Below are positions 31,233 through 41,783 of a stretch of 64,000 nt of DNA, piece after piece. How positions within the stretch are numbered: position 1 is the stretch's first letter; every line of letters starts with the position of its first letter. Both the position numbers and the translations under genes were made by a program. This stretch comes from DASSBG01 sp963800395 (GTDB lineage Bacteria > Pseudomonadota > Gammaproteobacteria > Xanthomonadales > Rhodanobacteraceae). A model generated the notes under the pieces. It worked only from the letters and a program-made list of their open reading frames with translations, was not told the DNA's origin and did not search any database. The stretch lies in NCBI GenBank assembly GCA_963800395.1, contig CAWDBD010000007.1, positions 1 through 64,000 on the forward strand. The letters are read 5' to 3'.

Positions 31233-32333
31233 ATGCAATTCAGTATCCAACGTGAAGTTTTGCTCAAACCCTTGCAGCAGGTTGTCGGTGTCGTCGAACG
31301 CCGCAATACCCTGCCGGTTCTGGCCAACGTGCTGGTGCAGGTTGACGAGCAGCGCGTGTCCTTGACAGGTACCGACCTGGAAGTGGAAATGGTGGCCCGG
31401 GCTGCAGTGGAGGACAGCGTGCCAGGGGAAACCACGCTACCGGCGCGCAAGCTGTTCGATCTGGTGCGGGCGCTGCCCGATGGCGCCCAGCTCAAGCTGG
31501 CACTCAAGGACGACAAGGTCACCATGCAGGCCGGGCGCAGCCGCTACACCCTGGCTACCCTGCCGGCCAGCGAGTTCCCGACCACGGATACCATCGAGGT
31601 GATCGAGCGGGTCAAGCTGCCGCAGGCGACACTCAAGCATCTGATCGAATCGACCGCCTTTGCCATGGCCAACCAGGATGTACGGTTCTATCTCAATGGC
31701 CTGCTGCTGGATATCAGTGACAAGAACCTGCGCTGCGTGGCGACCGATGGCCACCGCCTGGCGCTGGCCGAGACCGAGCTCGACACGGCCGTCTCGGGTG
31801 CGCGCCAGATCATCATCCCGCGCAAGGGCGTGAACGAACTGGCCGGTCTTTTTGAAGCCGCGGACGGCGACGTCGAACTGGAATTCGGGCGCAACCACGT
31901 GCGCATGCACAAGGACGAGGTGATGTTCACCTCCAAGCTCATCGATGGCCGTTTCCCGGACTACGAGTCGGTGATTCCGATTGGTGCCGACCAGGTGAGC
32001 CTGGTGTCGCGTGATGCATTGCGCGCCTGCCTGTCGCGTGCAGCGATCCTGTCGAATGAGAAATATCGGGGCGTACGCCTCAGTTTCAGCCCCGGCAAGC
32101 TGTGCATCGTGGCGCACAATCCGGAACAGGAAGAAGCGGTGGAGGAACTGGAGGTCGAATGCGAGATCGAGGATCTGTCCATCGGTTTCAACGTCGGCTA
32201 TCTGCTTGATGCGCTGGGTGTGCTGGAGAGTGACAAGGTGCGGCTGTGTCTGCGTGACCCGCAATCCAGCCTGCTGATCCAGGATGGTGAGCGCGACCAC
32301 ATCCGTCATGTGGTCATGCCGCTGAGGTTGTAG
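31233..32333 (+). CDS. dnaN: DNA polymerase III sliding clamp (beta subunit)
   Basis: A 366 aa ring-forming clamp that tethers DNA polymerase III to DNA. It starts MQFSIQREVLLKPLQQVVGV, contains three DnaN folds, including NTLPVLANVLVQVDEQRVSL and KLIDGRFPDYESVIP, and ends HVVMPLRL, the canonical C-terminus. The start at 31233 has AAGGAAAGGG just upstream; the longer frame from a TTG at 31218 is disregarded. The gene follows the putative oriC and precedes recF by 126 bases. Confidence 0.99.
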   Translation: MQFSIQREVLLKPLQQVVGVVERRNTLPVLANVLVQVDEQRVSLTGTDLEVEMVARAAVEDSVPGETTLPARKLFDLVRALPDGAQLKLALKDDKVTMQAGRSRYTLATLPASEFPTTDTIEVIERVKLPQATLKHLIESTAFAMANQDVRFYLNGLLLDISDKNLRCVATDGHRLALAETELDTAVSGARQIIIPRKGVNELAGLFEAADGDVELEFGRNHVRMHKDEVMFTSKLIDGRFPDYESVIPIGADQVSLVSRDALRACLSRAAILSNEKYRGVRLSFSPGKLCIVAHNPEQEEAVEELEVECEIEDLSIGFNVGYLLDALGVLESDKVRLCLRDPQSSLLIQDGERDHIRHVVMPLRL

Positions 32334-32459
32334 GCCGCTTGGGGATGACGGCTTGAAACCGGGATCGCGCTGCAGCGATACCCCCCGCGCTGATTCGGTG
32401 CTCCGGAGCCGCGAGCCGGGGCCCGCGATGGAAACTGCACCCGAGCCGAAGGTCTCCTG

Positions 32460-33530
32460 ATGCGCCTGCGCAAGCTGCGCGTGGACGGGCTGCGCTGTCT
32501 GCGGGACGTGGACCTGGCACCGGCGCCAGGCTTCAATCTCCTGATCGGACCCAACGGCAGCGGCAAGACGTCCCTGCTGGAAGCCATCCACCTGCTGTCG
32601 CATGGACGAAGTTTCCGCTCCGGAGGGCATGCGGCGCTGACCGCGCGTGATCGCTCCGAATACACCGTTTTCGCCGAGCTTGATGTGGCCGGTGCCGGTC
32701 ATCGCATCGGCATGACCCGAGGCGGGGAAGGTTGGCGGATCCGTGTGGATGGCGAAAGCGTGATGGCGTTGGGGGAGGTGATCCGCCACTGTGCCAGCGT
32801 CTGCTTCGAGCCCGGTAGTCATGCCCTGATTTCCGGCGGATCGGCTGAACGACGACGTTTCCTGGATTGGGGAGTGTTCCACGTGGAACATGATTTCCTG
32901 AGCACCTGGCAACGTCATCAAAGGGCGCTTCGCCAGCGCAATGTGCTGCTGCGGCAAGGGGCCAGCGATGAGCAGTTGCTTGCCTGGGAAGTGCAGATGG
33001 CTGATACCGGCCGGCATATCGATGCCTTGCGCCAGACCTATTGCGAACGACTTCTGCCACGCATCCGCGAGGAAGCGCAGCGGCTGGTGCCGATGCTGGG
33101 CGAGCCGGAGCTGCGCTACCTTCGCGGCTGGGCCGCGGGTCAGGACTTGCATGAGGCGCTCGCTGACGCCCGTTATCGTGACCGACAGCGCGGCCATACC
33201 GGCATCGGACCGCATCGGGCTGACTGGCGGCTGCGCTTCGAGCACGTCGCGCACCATGACCAGCTATCGCGCGGGCAGGAAAAGCTGGTGGCCCTGGCGT
33301 GCGTGCTGGGCCAGGCCGAGCTGTACGCGCGTGATGGCGACGACTGGCCGCTGATTTGCCTGGACGACCTGGCCTCCGAGCTTGATCGCGAGCATCAGCA
33401 ACGTCTGGTGCAGCGGCTTCTGGATTGCGATGCCCAGGTCTGGGTAACAGGTACCGAGTGTCCTGCCGCGCTCGCGGGCCGGGATGTGCGGATGTTCCAC
33501 GTGGAACACGGCCGTATCGGCACGGATTGA
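32460..33530 (+). CDS. recF: DNA replication and repair protein RecF
   Basis: A 356 aa SMC/ABC-like ATPase that helps load RecA at gaps with RecO and RecR. MRLRKLRVDGLRCLRDVDL is followed by Walker A LLIGPNGSGKTSLLEAIHLL. LDWGVFHVEHDFLSTWQRHQ is the conserved central block, the ABC signature region is DQLSRGQEKLVALACVLG and Walker B is LICLDDLASELD. It lies between dnaN and gyrB in the classical order. No strong Shine-Dalgarno is seen before the ATG apart from AAGGTCTCC. Confidence 0.97.
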   Translation: MRLRKLRVDGLRCLRDVDLAPAPGFNLLIGPNGSGKTSLLEAIHLLSHGRSFRSGGHAALTARDRSEYTVFAELDVAGAGHRIGMTRGGEGWRIRVDGESVMALGEVIRHCASVCFEPGSHALISGGSAERRRFLDWGVFHVEHDFLSTWQRHQRALRQRNVLLRQGASDEQLLAWEVQMADTGRHIDALRQTYCERLLPRIREEAQRLVPMLGEPELRYLRGWAAGQDLHEALADARYRDRQRGHTGIGPHRADWRLRFEHVAHHDQLSRGQEKLVALACVLGQAELYARDGDDWPLICLDDLASELDREHQQRLVQRLLDCDAQVWVTGTECPAALAGRDVRMFHVEHGRIGTD

Positions 33531-33711
33531 CGAGCCAGGGCGATCACGCACACCGGCTGCAAATGGGTCCGGGCCGGGAGCGGCAATGCTATACTTGTCG
33601 CTTGTGCCCATTGCTTGTCGGAAGCGGCAGCAATGCGGTTGAGCACCGGTGATCCGGTGGTCCGGCGAACGGCCGGACGACCTCGGATCACCGCCAGCCA
33701 GAGTGATTCGC

Positions 33712-36135
<2,424 letters not shown>

Positions 36136-36420
36136 GCCGGCCCGGAACGAGGGCCAGGGCGCGCCCGATATCGGTGCGGCCCCGTGCACGTCAATATATT
36201 CTATGTAATTGTTTTATAAGTTTTTTTTGAAAACAAAAGGTCATGCCGGGCAGGCTCGGCGCTGGCCGCATAGGCGCCGTATCCGCGCCGCCACAACAGC
36301 CTGGGCAGGCGTGTTTGCTAACAAAACGCTTACATCGGCTTGCTTGTGCTGTTCAGGTCGCTCGGTTTAGGCTGAAATACAAGCAAACTCCACTACAGAA
36401 TTTCCCGACAGAGGTGATCC

Positions 36421-37713
36421 ATGAAGTCAGGTCGAATCGCAAGTCTTCTCGCCACCGCCGCACTGGCGCTGCTGGTGGCATCGCCGGCCGTCGTGGCCAA
36501 GGACAAGAAGGAAGTCTTGTATCCCAATGCCAAGCGTGAGCAGCCCAAGCTTGATTTGCGCAGCCAGAAAGAGGCGGACAAGCTCAACGACGCCCTGAGC
36601 GCCGCCAGCGCCGGTGACGACGCCAAGGCCGAGGAACTGCTGCAGCCGCTGGCCGACGGCAGCGAGACGAATAGCAAGTATGCCCAGGCCATGGCGCTGC
36701 AGGGTCTCGCCAATTTGCGCTACCAGCAGGGCAAGCTCAAGGACGCGATCAAGCTCATGAACAGTGCGCTCGATCTTGGCGTGATGCCCAACGACACCTA
36801 CTTCCAGCTCATGTATGGCCTGGTCCAGTTCTACGTCGCCGACGAGCAGTATCAGCAGGCCGAGGCGAAGCTGCACGAGTGGCGCGAGCAAGGCCAGCGT
36901 GAAAGCGCCCGGTCCTACGCGCTTGAAGGCAACATCGACTACCGCATGCAGAAATACGACCAAGCGATCGCTGCCATCAAGAAGGCCAAGGAGCTGAATG
37001 CCAAGGCCGGCAAGACCGACAACCCGGCAACCTGGGACCAGATCCTCGCGGCAAGCTATGCCGAATCAGGCAACACCGACGAGGCCGTGGCCATGGCCAA
37101 GAAGCGTGTCGCTGCCGACCCGACCGACACCACCAGCCTGCACAACGCTGTATCGCTGCTGGTGCAGGCGCAGCGCTATGCCGAGGCGGCCGAGCTGATG
37201 GAGACCGCGAGCAAGAACGGCGCGATCGAGAGCAAGAAGGACTACATCACCATGGCCAAGCTGTATCTGGTGATTGCGCAGAATTCGGACAAGCCTGCGC
37301 CCAGGGCGGAAAAGGCTGTGAAGTTGCTCGAGGATGGTCTTGCAGCCGGCAAGCTGAAGCCCGGCCTTGATATCTACAAGCTCCAGGGTGACGCTGCCTA
37401 CGTCGGCGGTGACTCTGACCAGGCGCTGGCCTATTACAAGAAGGCCGCCCCGTTTGCCAAGAATGGCGACCTCGACGTCCGCCGAGGTCAGATCCTCGCC
37501 AGCCAGGGCAAAAACGACACGGCGATCAAGCTGATCAAGTCGGGCATTGCCAAGGGCGTAACCCACAAGGGACGTGCTTACCTCGTCCTGGGGGCCGCCA
37601 ATTCCAACGCCAGCAATCGTGCTGCCGCTATCGCCGCGATGAAGAAAGCAGCGCAGTACCCGGAAACAAAAGCCAAGGCCACACGCTGGCTGAAAAAAGC
37701 CGGCGCAGCTTGA
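36421..37713 (+). CDS. Periplasmic TPR protein of the TonB system locus
   Basis: A 430 aa exported protein: signal peptide MKSGRIASLLATAALALLVA ending VVAKDKK, then helical repeats of tetratricopeptide type throughout, for example ALQGLANLRYQQGKLKDAIK, YALEGNIDYRMQKYDQAIAA, DQILAASYAESGNTDEAVAM and QGDAAYVGGDSDQALAYYKK. It ends KATRWLKKAGAA. Placed between gyrB and tonB, it is probably a component of the TonB energy-coupling apparatus, as with TPR proteins encoded beside tonB-exbBD elsewhere. AGAGGT precedes the ATG. The 36136-36420 gap has AT-rich tracts but no gene. Confidence 0.85.
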   Translation: MKSGRIASLLATAALALLVASPAVVAKDKKEVLYPNAKREQPKLDLRSQKEADKLNDALSAASAGDDAKAEELLQPLADGSETNSKYAQAMALQGLANLRYQQGKLKDAIKLMNSALDLGVMPNDTYFQLMYGLVQFYVADEQYQQAEAKLHEWREQGQRESARSYALEGNIDYRMQKYDQAIAAIKKAKELNAKAGKTDNPATWDQILAASYAESGNTDEAVAMAKKRVAADPTDTTSLHNAVSLLVQAQRYAEAAELMETASKNGAIESKKDYITMAKLYLVIAQNSDKPAPRAEKAVKLLEDGLAAGKLKPGLDIYKLQGDAAYVGGDSDQALAYYKKAAPFAKNGDLDVRRGQILASQGKNDTAIKLIKSGIAKGVTHKGRAYLVLGAANSNASNRAAAIAAMKKAAQYPETKAKATRWLKKAGAA

Positions 37714-37871
37714 ACCAGGTCCCATAACGATGCTGAATAGACCCTATACAAAAACATCCGGCTCGTGTAACGTGGACCCCTTGCTTGGCGATCACGGACA
37801 CCGTACGCAAGGTGCAGCAGATCCGGGCTCCACGCAGCGCCAACCAACCATTCAAGAATAGATGAGCAATC

Positions 37872-38534
37872 ATGGCATCAAGCACTGACAACGCTGGAAA
37901 GAACGGCTTCAGCTGGCGCCGAACCACCGCCATTGCGTTTGCAGTGGCTATTCACTCGTTCGCCTTCCTGCTGATGGTGGCCCCGGTGTCGCCGCCGCAG
38001 GCCAAGGAAAAAGCCAAGTCGGACGTAGTGAAGATCGAGTTCATCGAGCCGCCACCACCACCACCGCCGCCGCCGCCACCGCCGCCGGAGCCGCCGAAAA
38101 AGCCGCCACCGAAGATCGTGGAAAAGATCAAGCCGCCACCAACCCCGCCACCGCCGGCACCGCCGCCGGTCGTGGTCGAGGAAAAGTCGGTCATGGCCGA
38201 AGCCGCACCGCCGCCGTCGCCGCCAGCACCACCGGCGCCGCCGACGACGATCGCGCCCAGTGCCGATATCAGCTACCGGGCACGTCATCGCCCGCGCTAT
38301 CCGGCACAGGCCATCCGCCAGCGCCACGAAGGCACGGTCGTGTTGCTGATTCTGGTTGGCGTGGACGGCAGTCCGAAGGACATCAAGGTTGACAAGTCCA
38401 GTGGCTATCGCGAGCTGGATCGCGCCGCCATCAAGGCTGCACGAAACTGGCAGTTCAATCCGGGAATGCGAGGAAGCACTCCTTTCGAGGGGTGGGCACG
38501 GATACCGATTTCCTTCAACCTCAACCAGCTCTGA
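37872..38534 (+). CDS. tonB: Energy transducer TonB
   Basis: A 220 aa inner-membrane-anchored protein that transmits proton-motive energy from ExbBD to outer-membrane TonB-dependent receptors. A cytoplasmic N-terminus with RRTTAIAFAVAIHSFAFLLM forms the single membrane anchor. It is followed by a very long proline-rich, Glu/Lys-flanked periplasmic spacer (about residues 57-127), and the C-terminal TonB domain begins around YRARHRPRYPAQAIRQRHEG and includes RAAIKAARNWQFNPGMR. The first gene of the tonB-exbB-exbD-exbD cluster. Confidence 0.95.
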   Translation: MASSTDNAGKNGFSWRRTTAIAFAVAIHSFAFLLMVAPVSPPQAKEKAKSDVVKIEFIEPPPPPPPPPPPPPEPPKKPPPKIVEKIKPPPTPPPPAPPPVVVEEKSVMAEAAPPPSPPAPPAPPTTIAPSADISYRARHRPRYPAQAIRQRHEGTVVLLILVGVDGSPKDIKVDKSSGYRELDRAAIKAARNWQFNPGMRGSTPFEGWARIPISFNLNQL

Positions 38535-38593
38535 CCAAACCCGGGTAACATTCCCGACTCTTTAAACGCCATACACGAACACAGGGTAGCGAT

Positions 38594-39403
38594 ATGCTTC
38601 AGACAAATCCGACTACAGGCCCGGCTCCGGGTGGCAACAGCAACGCCCAGGCACTTCAGGAAATGGGCTTCAACCACCTGATTGGCAACTTCGACATGCT
38701 CGCATGGGTCGTGTTTGTCACCCTGGTGGTGATGTCGATCCTGTCCTGGTACTTCATCATTGCCAACCTGCTCCGCAACGCTGCCATTCGCAGCCGTGCA
38801 GAAAAGGTGATCAGCAAGTTCTGGAATGCGCGCACGGCGCAGGAATCGATTCGCGAAATGGAGCAGCAGGGCAAGAACGAGCCCTTCTCCAAGGTCGCAC
38901 TGGAAGCCGCTTCTGCCGCGCAGCATCACCAGCGCCACGAGGGCAGCCGCCTGGTGGACAGCCTGAATCGATCCGAATTCATTGACCGCGCGCTGCGCCA
39001 GGCCGTGTCCCGCGAAACCATGCGCATGGAAAGCGGCCTGACCCTGCTGGCCACCGTCGGTTCGGCAGCGGTCTACGTCGGTCTGCTCGGTACGGTCTGG
39101 GGCATCTATCACGCCCTGATCAAGATCGGTGCGTCCGGCGAAGCCAGCATCAGCGCCGTGGCCGGCCCTGTCGGCGAGGCCCTGATCATGACCGCCTTCG
39201 GTCTGGCCGTGGCCATCCCCGCCGTGTTCGCGTTCAACTTCTTTGTGCGCATGAACCGCGTCACCTACGCACGTCTGGACGAATTCGCCCACGACCTGCA
39301 TGACTTCTTCGCCACGGGTGCCCGCATGGGTGGATCCCAGGGTGATCGCGAGCCGGTGGCCGCCAAGGCGGGCAACAACGCCGCCGCTGCCAAGAAGAAG
39401 TAA
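38594..39403 (+). CDS. exbB: ExbB / TolQ family proton channel protein
   Basis: A 269 aa MotA/TolQ/ExbB protein forming the pentameric proton channel with ExbD. Membrane helices are DMLAWVVFVTLVVMSILSWY, then LTLLATVGSAAVYVGLLGTV and EALIMTAFGLAVAIPAVFAF; the long cytoplasmic loop is between the first two. GLLGTVWGIYHALIKIGASG is the typical ExbB signature. The C-terminal Lys/Ala tail is cytoplasmic. It follows tonB by 60 bases. Confidence 0.94.
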   Translation: MLQTNPTTGPAPGGNSNAQALQEMGFNHLIGNFDMLAWVVFVTLVVMSILSWYFIIANLLRNAAIRSRAEKVISKFWNARTAQESIREMEQQGKNEPFSKVALEAASAAQHHQRHEGSRLVDSLNRSEFIDRALRQAVSRETMRMESGLTLLATVGSAAVYVGLLGTVWGIYHALIKIGASGEASISAVAGPVGEALIMTAFGLAVAIPAVFAFNFFVRMNRVTYARLDEFAHDLHDFFATGARMGGSQGDREPVAAKAGNNAAAAKKK

Positions 39404-39445
39404 GCAAGGTGTCAACCGGGACCCACAACAGCGAGGTAAGCTGAC

Positions 39446-39850
39446 ATGGCCAGTGGAGGAAACGACGGCTTGCCGCTGTCGGACATCAACGTCACCCCCA
39501 TGGTGGATGTGCTTCTGGTGCTGCTGATCATCTTCATGATCACGGCACCCATGCTGCAGCATAATATCCAGATTGATCTGCCGCAGCCGAACAAGAATCA
39601 CGAAGACCAGAAGAATCCGCCCAAGCCGATTGACCTGCGGGTCAGTTCCACGGGCACCATGACCTGGAACAACAGCCCGGTGGATGCGGACTCCCTCAAG
39701 GCGCAGCTCATCATCCTGGGCACCAAGCCGCTGGATCTGCAGTCCGAACTGCGTATTCAGGCCGATCCGGATACGATGTACGAAGTGCTTGCCAAGGTCA
39801 TGGCCGAGGCCAAGAACGCTGGCGTACAGAAAATCGGCTTCCAGAAGTAA
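39446..39850 (+). CDS. exbD: ExbD / TolR family protein, first copy
   Basis: A 134 aa single-span ExbD protein. NVTPMVDVLLVLLIIFMITA contains the membrane helix with the conserved proton-accepting Asp (in MVDV, residue 18), and the periplasmic domain follows (IDLPQPNKNHEDQKNPPK to VMAEAKNAGVQKIGFQK). It lies 42 bases after exbB and 17 before a second ExbD. Two ExbD proteins with one ExbB is a known xanthomonad arrangement. Confidence 0.92.
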   Translation: MASGGNDGLPLSDINVTPMVDVLLVLLIIFMITAPMLQHNIQIDLPQPNKNHEDQKNPPKPIDLRVSSTGTMTWNNSPVDADSLKAQLIILGTKPLDLQSELRIQADPDTMYEVLAKVMAEAKNAGVQKIGFQK

Positions 39851-39867
39851 GCATGAGAACCTGACCT

Positions 39868-40311
39868 ATGGCATCGAGCGCAACAAACGAAACATCCGCC
39901 ACGCCCATGGCCGACATCAACGTCACGCCGATGGCTGACGTGATGCTGGTGCTGCTGATCGTGTTCATGATCACGGCGCCGCTGTCCCAGCACAAGGTCA
40001 AGGTGGAACTGCCGCAAGCCAATCTTGTGCAGGACGCCAACAAGCCGGCGGGCAGCATGGATCTGGCCATCAAGGAGGACGGATCCTTCTATCTTGACGA
40101 CGCGCCGGTGAGTGATGGCGAGTTGAATGCGCGGTTGAAGGTTGCCGCGCAGCAGACGCCGCAGCCCGAACTCAAGATTCGCGCAGCCAAAACGATCGAA
40201 TACAGCCGCATCTGGGATGTCATGTCCACCGCCAAGGGTGCGGGCATGGTTCATCTCGGCTTTGTCACCACCGGCCAGGACAAGAAGACGGTTCCGGTCG
40301 GCGCCAAGTAA
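39868..40311 (+). CDS. exbD2: ExbD / TolR family protein, second copy
   Basis: A 147 aa ExbD paralogue: ADINVTPMADVMLVLLIVFM carries the membrane helix with the conserved Asp in MADV, followed by LSQHKVKVELPQANLVQDAN, AIKEDGSFYLDDAPVSDGEL and a C-terminal TGQDKKTVPVGAK extension absent from the first copy. It is distinct from the first ExbD over the periplasmic part, so the two probably interact differently with TonB or receptor partners, as exbD2 does in Xanthomonas. It is the last gene of the block, and pdxJ is convergent. Confidence 0.88.
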   Translation: MASSATNETSATPMADINVTPMADVMLVLLIVFMITAPLSQHKVKVELPQANLVQDANKPAGSMDLAIKEDGSFYLDDAPVSDGELNARLKVAAQQTPQPELKIRAAKTIEYSRIWDVMSTAKGAGMVHLGFVTTGQDKKTVPVGAK

Positions 40312-40338
40312 TGGCCTCCGGCGGCCTGGGCGATCCGC

Positions 40339-41100
40339 TCAGGCCTGCCGCGCCTTCCCTGTAATCGCCACATACGCCTGCACCGTGCTGGCGAGGCCGT
40401 CATAGAGCGCCTCGCCGATCAAGGCATGGCCAATGGAAACCTCGGCAATATCCGGAATCGCGTCCAGTAGCGGACCCAGGTTCTGCTGGTCGAGATCGTG
40501 GCCGGCGTTCACTACCAGTCCCGCCTCGCGTGCGGCGCGTGCCGTAAATGCGCATTGCTGCAACGCAACTGCAGCGTTACCGCTGGCAAATGCCTCGGCG
40601 TACGGGCCTGTATACAGCTCCACGCGATGCGCGCCCAGTGCGGCAAACCGGGCCAGATCCCGTGCGGCAACATCAACAAACAGGCTGACCCGCCCGCAAC
40701 AGTCAAGCAATTGGCTCACCAACGGTGACAGAACCTCGCTGTCGACAGCGGGATCAAATCCATGATCCGAGGTCAGTTGCGCGTCGCTGTCAGGCACCAG
40801 TGTGACCTGGTCTGGCCGTGTTTCCCTGCACAGGGAGACAAGACCCGGATATGCGCCACGCGGTGGCGCAAACGGGTTTCCCTCGATATTGAATTCGACA
40901 CCGGCCTCACGGGTGAGTGCAGAAAGCAGCCCAACATCCGCGGGACGGATGTGCCGCTGATCGGGTCTTGGGTGCACGGTGATGCCATCACACCCGGCTT
41001 CAATGCAGGTGCGAGCCGCCGTGGCAAGATCCGGCTGGTCTTCGCCGCGGGCGTTGCGCAGTAGCGCAATCTTGTTGAGGTTGACGCTGAGTCGGGTCAT
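40339..41100 (-). CDS. pdxJ: Pyridoxine 5'-phosphate synthase
   Basis: A 253 aa TIM-barrel enzyme that condenses 3-amino-1-hydroxyacetone 1-phosphate with deoxyxylulose 5-phosphate to pyridoxine 5'-phosphate, the last ring-forming step in vitamin B6 synthesis. Motifs are LSVNLNKIALLRNARG, AGCDGITVHPRPDQRHIRP, EFNIEGNPFAPPRG, CQLVPDS-type VTLVPDSDAQLTSD, and LVVNAGHDLDQQNLGPLL with EVSIGHALIGEALYDGLAS. Its ATG overlaps the stop codon of the upstream phosphopantetheinyl transferase (ATGA), showing cotranslation in the acs operon. Confidence 0.95.
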   Translation of the reverse strand: MTRLSVNLNKIALLRNARGEDQPDLATAARTCIEAGCDGITVHPRPDQRHIRPADVGLLSALTREAGVEFNIEGNPFAPPRGAYPGLVSLCRETRPDQVTLVPDSDAQLTSDHGFDPAVDSEVLSPLVSQLLDCCGRVSLFVDVAARDLARFAALGAHRVELYTGPYAEAFASGNAAVALQQCAFTARAAREAGLVVNAGHDLDQQNLGPLLDAIPDIAEVSIGHALIGEALYDGLASTVQAYVAITGKARQA

Positions 41101-41783
41101 GAAAGCAGTTCCTGCGCCTCCGGTGATGTCAGCGCCGATTTGGCGAGCACCTCGCCGTTACGAAAATGGACGATGTGGCAGGGGCCGCCAAGCCAGGCCA
41201 GCGCCGCGAACGCATTCTGCCGCGGGACCGGCAGTGACCGCAATCGCAGCTGCTGCTCAGGCAGCTCGGTTAGCGCAAGTTGGTCGATCCGAAGGCCCTG
41301 ACCCCCCGAGAGCGACAAGACCACACGATCCAGACCACCGGAAAGCCCCCAACCGAGAGCCTTCAGCACGGCCTCCTTGCCCGTCCACAGACGCATGAAT
41401 GCTGCCGCCCTGGACCCAGCTGGCAGATCCTTCAGATATCGGGACTCGCTTGCCGAAAAAAAGCGCTCGGCCAACTCCAGGGCATTTACCTTGCGCTGGC
41501 GGCACTCCAGATCCACACCCAACTCAACATCACGGGCCACTGCCGCAAGTGCCCATTCACCGCTATGGCTCCAGTTGAAGCATAGTCCCCCGCAATCGCC
41601 CGCCAACCGCGGCTTGCTCGAGGCATCATCCTGAATGAACCCGACCGACTGCGGACGGGTACCCAGATACGGGGCAAGAATGCGACGGAGCGGTTCGCGC
41701 TGCACGCCGAGATGCCAATCCAGCCAGTGCAGGTGGATGGTATCTGCATCGAGACCGGTCCCGTCAGCGATTGAGCCGCGCAT
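41097..41783 (-). CDS. 4'-phosphopantetheinyl transferase (Sfp-type)
   Basis: A 228 aa enzyme that transfers phosphopantetheine from CoA to a serine of carrier proteins. Core motifs are LCFNWSHSGEWALAAVARD, VELGVDLECRQRK with the Mg-binding Asp-Leu-Glu, and FMRLWTGKEAVLKALGWGL with the WxxKEA signature. The start is set at ATG 41783, overlapping the acs 3' end by 20 bases; frames further upstream are acs shadow. It is the middle gene of a tight acs-PPTase-pdxJ run. Whether it serves fatty acid or secondary-metabolite carrier proteins is not determined. Confidence 0.88.
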   Translation of the reverse strand: MRGSIADGTGLDADTIHLHWLDWHLGVQREPLRRILAPYLGTRPQSVGFIQDDASSKPRLAGDCGGLCFNWSHSGEWALAAVARDVELGVDLECRQRKVNALELAERFFSASESRYLKDLPAGSRAAAFMRLWTGKEAVLKALGWGLSGGLDRVVLSLSGGQGLRIDQLALTELPEQQLRLRSLPVPRQNAFAALAWLGGPCHIVHFRNGEVLAKSALTSPEAQELLS

